DNA from: Nageia nagi
Lineage: Eukaryota > Pinophyta
NCBI GenBank assembly: GCA_050084985.1
Contig: JBITNC010000001.1
Location: forward strand, 155,806,001 to 155,870,000
Direction: 5' to 3'
Length of the DNA stretch: 64,000 nucleotides
Shown piece after piece: positions 60,861-64,000 of this stretch. Every line of letters starts with the position of its first letter. The first letter of the stretch is position 1. The notes under the pieces are model-generated. The model ran no database searches, was not told the origin of the DNA, and saw only the letters and a program-made list of their open reading frames with translations. The position numbers and the translations under genes are program-made.

Positions 60861-61335
60861 AAGTTTTAAACTACCCCTTTATGATTTATGGTGGTGGTTT
60901 AAAACTACCCTAAAAAACCGTCATTAAATCTAAAAAAAGAGTAATTTTCAACCATCATATAAAAAATGCCTTAATATAGCTATCTCAAATCCTCTTTTTG
61001 GTCTAGTGATATGCTAGTAATCCTAAAGCCTTTGCACACATTGTAGGTGGTGCATGTACTTGTGTTTCTCCATATATTATATTTTATAATCATAAGATCA
61101 AGTAGTTCATAACCCCTACAACATAATATATTCTAATGCACACTATCTTATGGATTAATAGGTCACCTTTCAAATGGCACTAGACCAAGAAAGGGATTTA
61201 GAAGTAGGCAATTTAACACAGTTTTGTAGGGACAATTTCTAATTGCCTTAGTTTTTGGCTCTAATGGAAATTTGTATAGGGTGGTTTTAGCCTACCCCCA
61301 AAAAATATAAGGAGATGGATTAAAATAATCCCTTG
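60860..61335. repeat. Imperfect foldback element (~475 bp)
   Basis: Inverted similarity between the halves. The core AAATCCTCTTTTTGGTCTAG (from 60987) faces 61174-61200, whose complement reads AAATCCCTTTCTTGGTCTAG. The flanks GTTTTAAACTACCCCTTTAT and GGGTAGGCTAAAACCACCC also pair. This suggests a MITE-like insertion inside PPR-derived sequence. Edges and flanking duplication are not resolved. Confidence 0.5.
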
Positions 61336-61599
61336 GTGAAAATAAAATAAAATAATAAAAAAGGTGCACATGGAGAGCTTAGGTAGGATTTAAAATGTTT
61401 TTAGCCTTTCAAGTTTTTTGAGTCTTATGACTAAGGGGTTAGATGAGATAAATGGGTATTTTGCAAGGAAAAATGAGAGGAGATGAGATAAGGTGAGGTA
61501 AGGTTAGATGAAGGGAGACATGGTGCTATGAGGTGTATGATGATATTATTCTATAATTTATGACCTATTCTTCTACATTATATATATGTGTTAGTGCCT

Positions 61600-61854
61600 T
61601 GTATTTTTTATATTTATTTATAAATTCCATTTTATGTGTATCCTGCAATCATTGCATTGTGAAACTATATTTTCATCATACATATTGTAAAACAAATCTT
61701 AGTTCTTATGTATTATTTCACATTTTTCATGTTTCTATGGGCCTTTTTTATAAAACCCATTTTTTTGTATCTTGAAATCATTATAGACTACAAAACTATG
61801 TTTATGTCATGCATGGTCTTGTGTATTATTCCATAATTTTTATATATGTCTATT
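61600..61854 (-). pseudogene. PPR motif fragments
   Basis: Reads MHDINIVVWSIMISRYKKMG and FIKKAH, then FHNAMIAGYT-stop-NGIYK. These are KMPERNVVSWNAMI-GYAQNG-type motifs. They sit directly upstream, in host reading order downstream, of the 283-bp array and share its orientation. Confidence 0.65.
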
Positions 61855-62990
61855 AAGATGCTCATAATCACAACATTTGATTTAGAAGCACTAAGTGACA
61901 CATCCACATAACTAATTCAAGGTTTATGGGTATTTTGGTAGTGTAGTTTAAAGCTCCCTTAAGATAGCCTACATGACTAAGAAGGTAAACAATGTGTTCA
62001 TAATGATTCATCTTAGGAATAATACAATAAGATTCACTCATGCTATTAAAATATTTACAACCCTCATCCACTAGACTTGCAATGTTTATGTCATGCATGG
62101 TTTTGTTTATACTTCCATATTTTTTAATATATATTTATCAAGATACTCACAACCATAACATTTAATATAGAAGCATAAGTGACACATCCATACACATAAT
62201 TCAAGGTTTATGGGTATCCTAATAGTTAAGTTTAAATTTCACTTAAGATATCCTGTACAACAAAGAAGGTCAATAATGCATGCATAATAATTCATCCTAG
62301 AAGTACTACGATAAGATTCATTTATTCCATTAAAGTATTTACAACTCTCGTAAACTAGACCTGCAATATTTGCATCATGCATGATCTTTTTTATTCTTTA
62401 TATTTTTCATCTATGTCTATTAGGATAATCAACCATAACATTTGATTTATAAGCACCGAGGGACACATCCACATACCTAATTTAAGGTTTATGGGTATTT
62501 TGGTAGTGAAGTTTAAAGCTCCCTCAAGATTCCCTACACAACTAAGAAGATAAAAAATGCATGCATGATGATTCATACCAGGAATAATGCAATAAGATTC
62601 ACTCATTCTATTAAAGTATTTACAACTCTCATCCACTAGACCTATAATGTTTGCATCATGCATGATCTTGTGTATTCTTCCACATTGTTCATATATGTCT
62701 ATCAGGATACTCACAACTACAACATTCAATTTAGAAACACCAAGTGACACATCCACACATCAAATTTAGGGTTTATGGATATTTTGGTAGTGAAGTTCAA
62801 AGTTCCCTCGAGACAGCCTACAAAACCAAGAATGTAAACAATGCATACATAATGATTCATTTTAGGAATAATGCAATAAGAGTCACTCATGCTATTAAAG
62901 AATTTACAACCCTCATCCACTATACCTACATCATTGCATGGAAGTAGAAAAAATACAAAGATTATGCTAAGTATTACCAATAATTATGGT
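61855..62990 (-). pseudogene. Tandem array of a PPR gene segment (four ~283-bp units)
   Basis: The unit starts (CTCA-AACCA-AACATTTGA-type anchor) lie at about 61855, 62141, 62420 and 62702, spacings 286, 279 and 282. Each encodes roughly DEGCKYFNSMSESYCIIPKM, NHY-CIVYLLS-VG-LEGALN, FTTKIPINLELVMWMCHLV on the minus strand. That is the last PPR motif and start of the E region of a PLS-class protein. Units 1, 3 and 4 hold open frames of 76-121 codons; unit 2 is broken. Units also include short C-K-G-I-H-K-like lead-in text. The unit is not a multiple of a PPR motif, so the array reflects segment duplication rather than a longer repeat domain. Confidence 0.88.
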
Positions 62991-63009
62991 ATTCTTTGAA
63001 TTAATTATG

Positions 63010-63530
63010 CTAAGTATTACAAGCATGCTTTTTCCAACTTACCATATTTTGTTTCATGAAATTCATTTTGCATCATGCATCTTATAAAATAATTCTTAGG
63101 ACTTGTGTATTATTCCACATTTTGCATACATATATATCAGGGTAGTCACAATCATAATATTTGATATAAAACCATTTTCAACTACTCTTCAATGAATATC
63201 CATACCTTCTTCTAGAGCTCCCATGGTGGCACATGTTGGAAGAATATTGGGGAAGCTTACAAGTTTGGCTTTACATCTAACAATTACATATACTTAAAGG
63301 TATCTAGAGCCTTTATAGAAAATCATTTTATTCATATCCTACAATCATTGCATTCCATGAAATTATGTTTGTATCATGCATCTTGTTAGATAATTCTTGG
63401 GCTTTATGTATTCTGCATACATGCATATCATGGTCTTCACAACCACAACATTTGATGAAATGATCTAAATGCACCAACATATGATATGAAACCTCATGAA
63501 GTGATAGAAGCATCAAATATGTTATCTAAA
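63010..63530 (-). pseudogene. PPR gene remnant upstream of the tandem array
   Basis: Minus-strand blocks are MHDTNIISWNAMIVGYE (63380-63330), PNILPTCATMGALEEGMDIH (about 63240-63190), then IYMYAKCGIIHKS (63130). This is the order expected in a PLS-class PPR gene: motif, PNS-T-ASVLPACA-MGALEQGMEIH, ALIDMYAKCG. Two frameshifts occur. It may be the front of the gene whose end was amplified at 61855-62990. Confidence 0.78.
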
Positions 63531-63539
63531 ACCTCCAAG

Positions 63540-63860
63540 ACTAATAGTCCATTAAATTATGTTTGTATCATGCATCTATAACATTCTATATACATGTGTC
63601 TTAGCTTTTATATTCTATTTCAATTTTTTTTAAAATGCTTCTTGGGTATGTGGATGCATCTACTTGGTGCTTTTTTCATGATATAATTTTATATGCATTA
63701 AAAATCATTCCAAAAGTGATAAGTTTACCTCATCCACCATATGTTATAAAATGATGCAATTGTACACCATTTAAATGCATAAAATTATTGATCTTCTTGG
63801 CCATGCAGGATATCTTAAGATGATTTAATTTAGACCTCCCTCTGAAATATCTAAATAGAA
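63540..63860. other. Non-coding
   Basis: A trace of LLGAC-like PPR text (CATCTACTTGGTGCTT, plus strand, near 63657) is visible. Otherwise nothing is recognised. Confidence 0.4.
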
Positions 63861-64000
63861 TATATGGTATGAAATGATTTAGATACACCATATGATATGA
63901 TATGAAATGATCAATATGCACCACATATATGATATGAAATCATCAAAGTACATTATATGATATTAAATAAACTAAGTGAATCATATATATGATATGAAAT
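63860..64000. repeat. ~33-bp minisatellite at right edge
   Basis: Units like GATATGAAATGATC-A-TGCACCATATGATAT repeat about four times and run off the window. A lone unit lies at 63453-63490 inside the PPR remnant, so the repeat may have seeded from it. Confidence 0.65.

Noticed and set aside
1-64000. tRNA, rRNA, bacterial operons or riboswitches
   Set aside because: None seen. Composition, LTR elements and PPR/PMD genes point to a plant nuclear genome. The initiator-Met-like stretch at 12855-12869 is a primer-binding site, not a tRNA gene.

Overview
The window reads as a transposon-dominated nuclear region from a large plant genome. It is AT-rich and CpG-poor, with no intact long gene, and nearly every reading frame is broken. 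Many stops sit where family members have Gln or Trp (TAA/TAG/TGA from CAA/CAG/TGG), the pattern left by long-term cytosine methylation and deamination. The PPR remnants and the old, nested Ty3/gypsy elements would suit a conifer or other gymnosperm, but that assignment is inference.

Layout, left to right. (F) 1-2993: minus-strand Ty3/gypsy element entering from the left edge, with gag and a probable 5' LTR. (H) about 3100-7082: antisense plant-mobile-domain (PMD) pseudogene, then the 3' end and 3' LTR of a plus-strand gypsy element. (G + A) a plus-strand gag (G, about 8500-15960) split by A (8591-13260), a compact minus-strand chromovirus with two LTRs. (Host) 16330-20369: a foldback hairpin with a perfect 33-bp stem, two PPR C-terminal remnants and two exons of a decayed transaldolase gene. 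(B) 20370-28208: plus-strand element with LTRs, TSD AATAC, gag, no pol, and a PMD gene in antisense. (C) 28396-36761: plus-strand element with LTRs, TSD GACTC and a full gag-PR-RT-RNase H-IN order. (Host) 36767-37784: PPR gene remnant. (E) 37790-59696: 21.9-kb minus-strand element with TSD CATAT that splits the PPR gene. Its 3' region carries a fourfold ~1.25-kb tandem array. (D) 46885-55488: minus-strand gag-PR element inserted inside E's reverse transcriptase, TSD TATAA/TATAG. (Host) 59702-64000: the rest of the PPR gene, further PPR copies in ~283-bp tandem units, a second foldback, and a short minisatellite at the right edge.

Excising D joins E's RT reading frame. Excising E joins the PPR gene, and excising C restores a sequence with a collinear paralogue at 16531-16690. 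The pre-insertion locus was therefore about 9-10 kb of PPR and transaldolase-related host sequence that took up more than 38 kb of retroelements. No functional coding gene is claimed. Domain boundaries are approximate because frames shift often.
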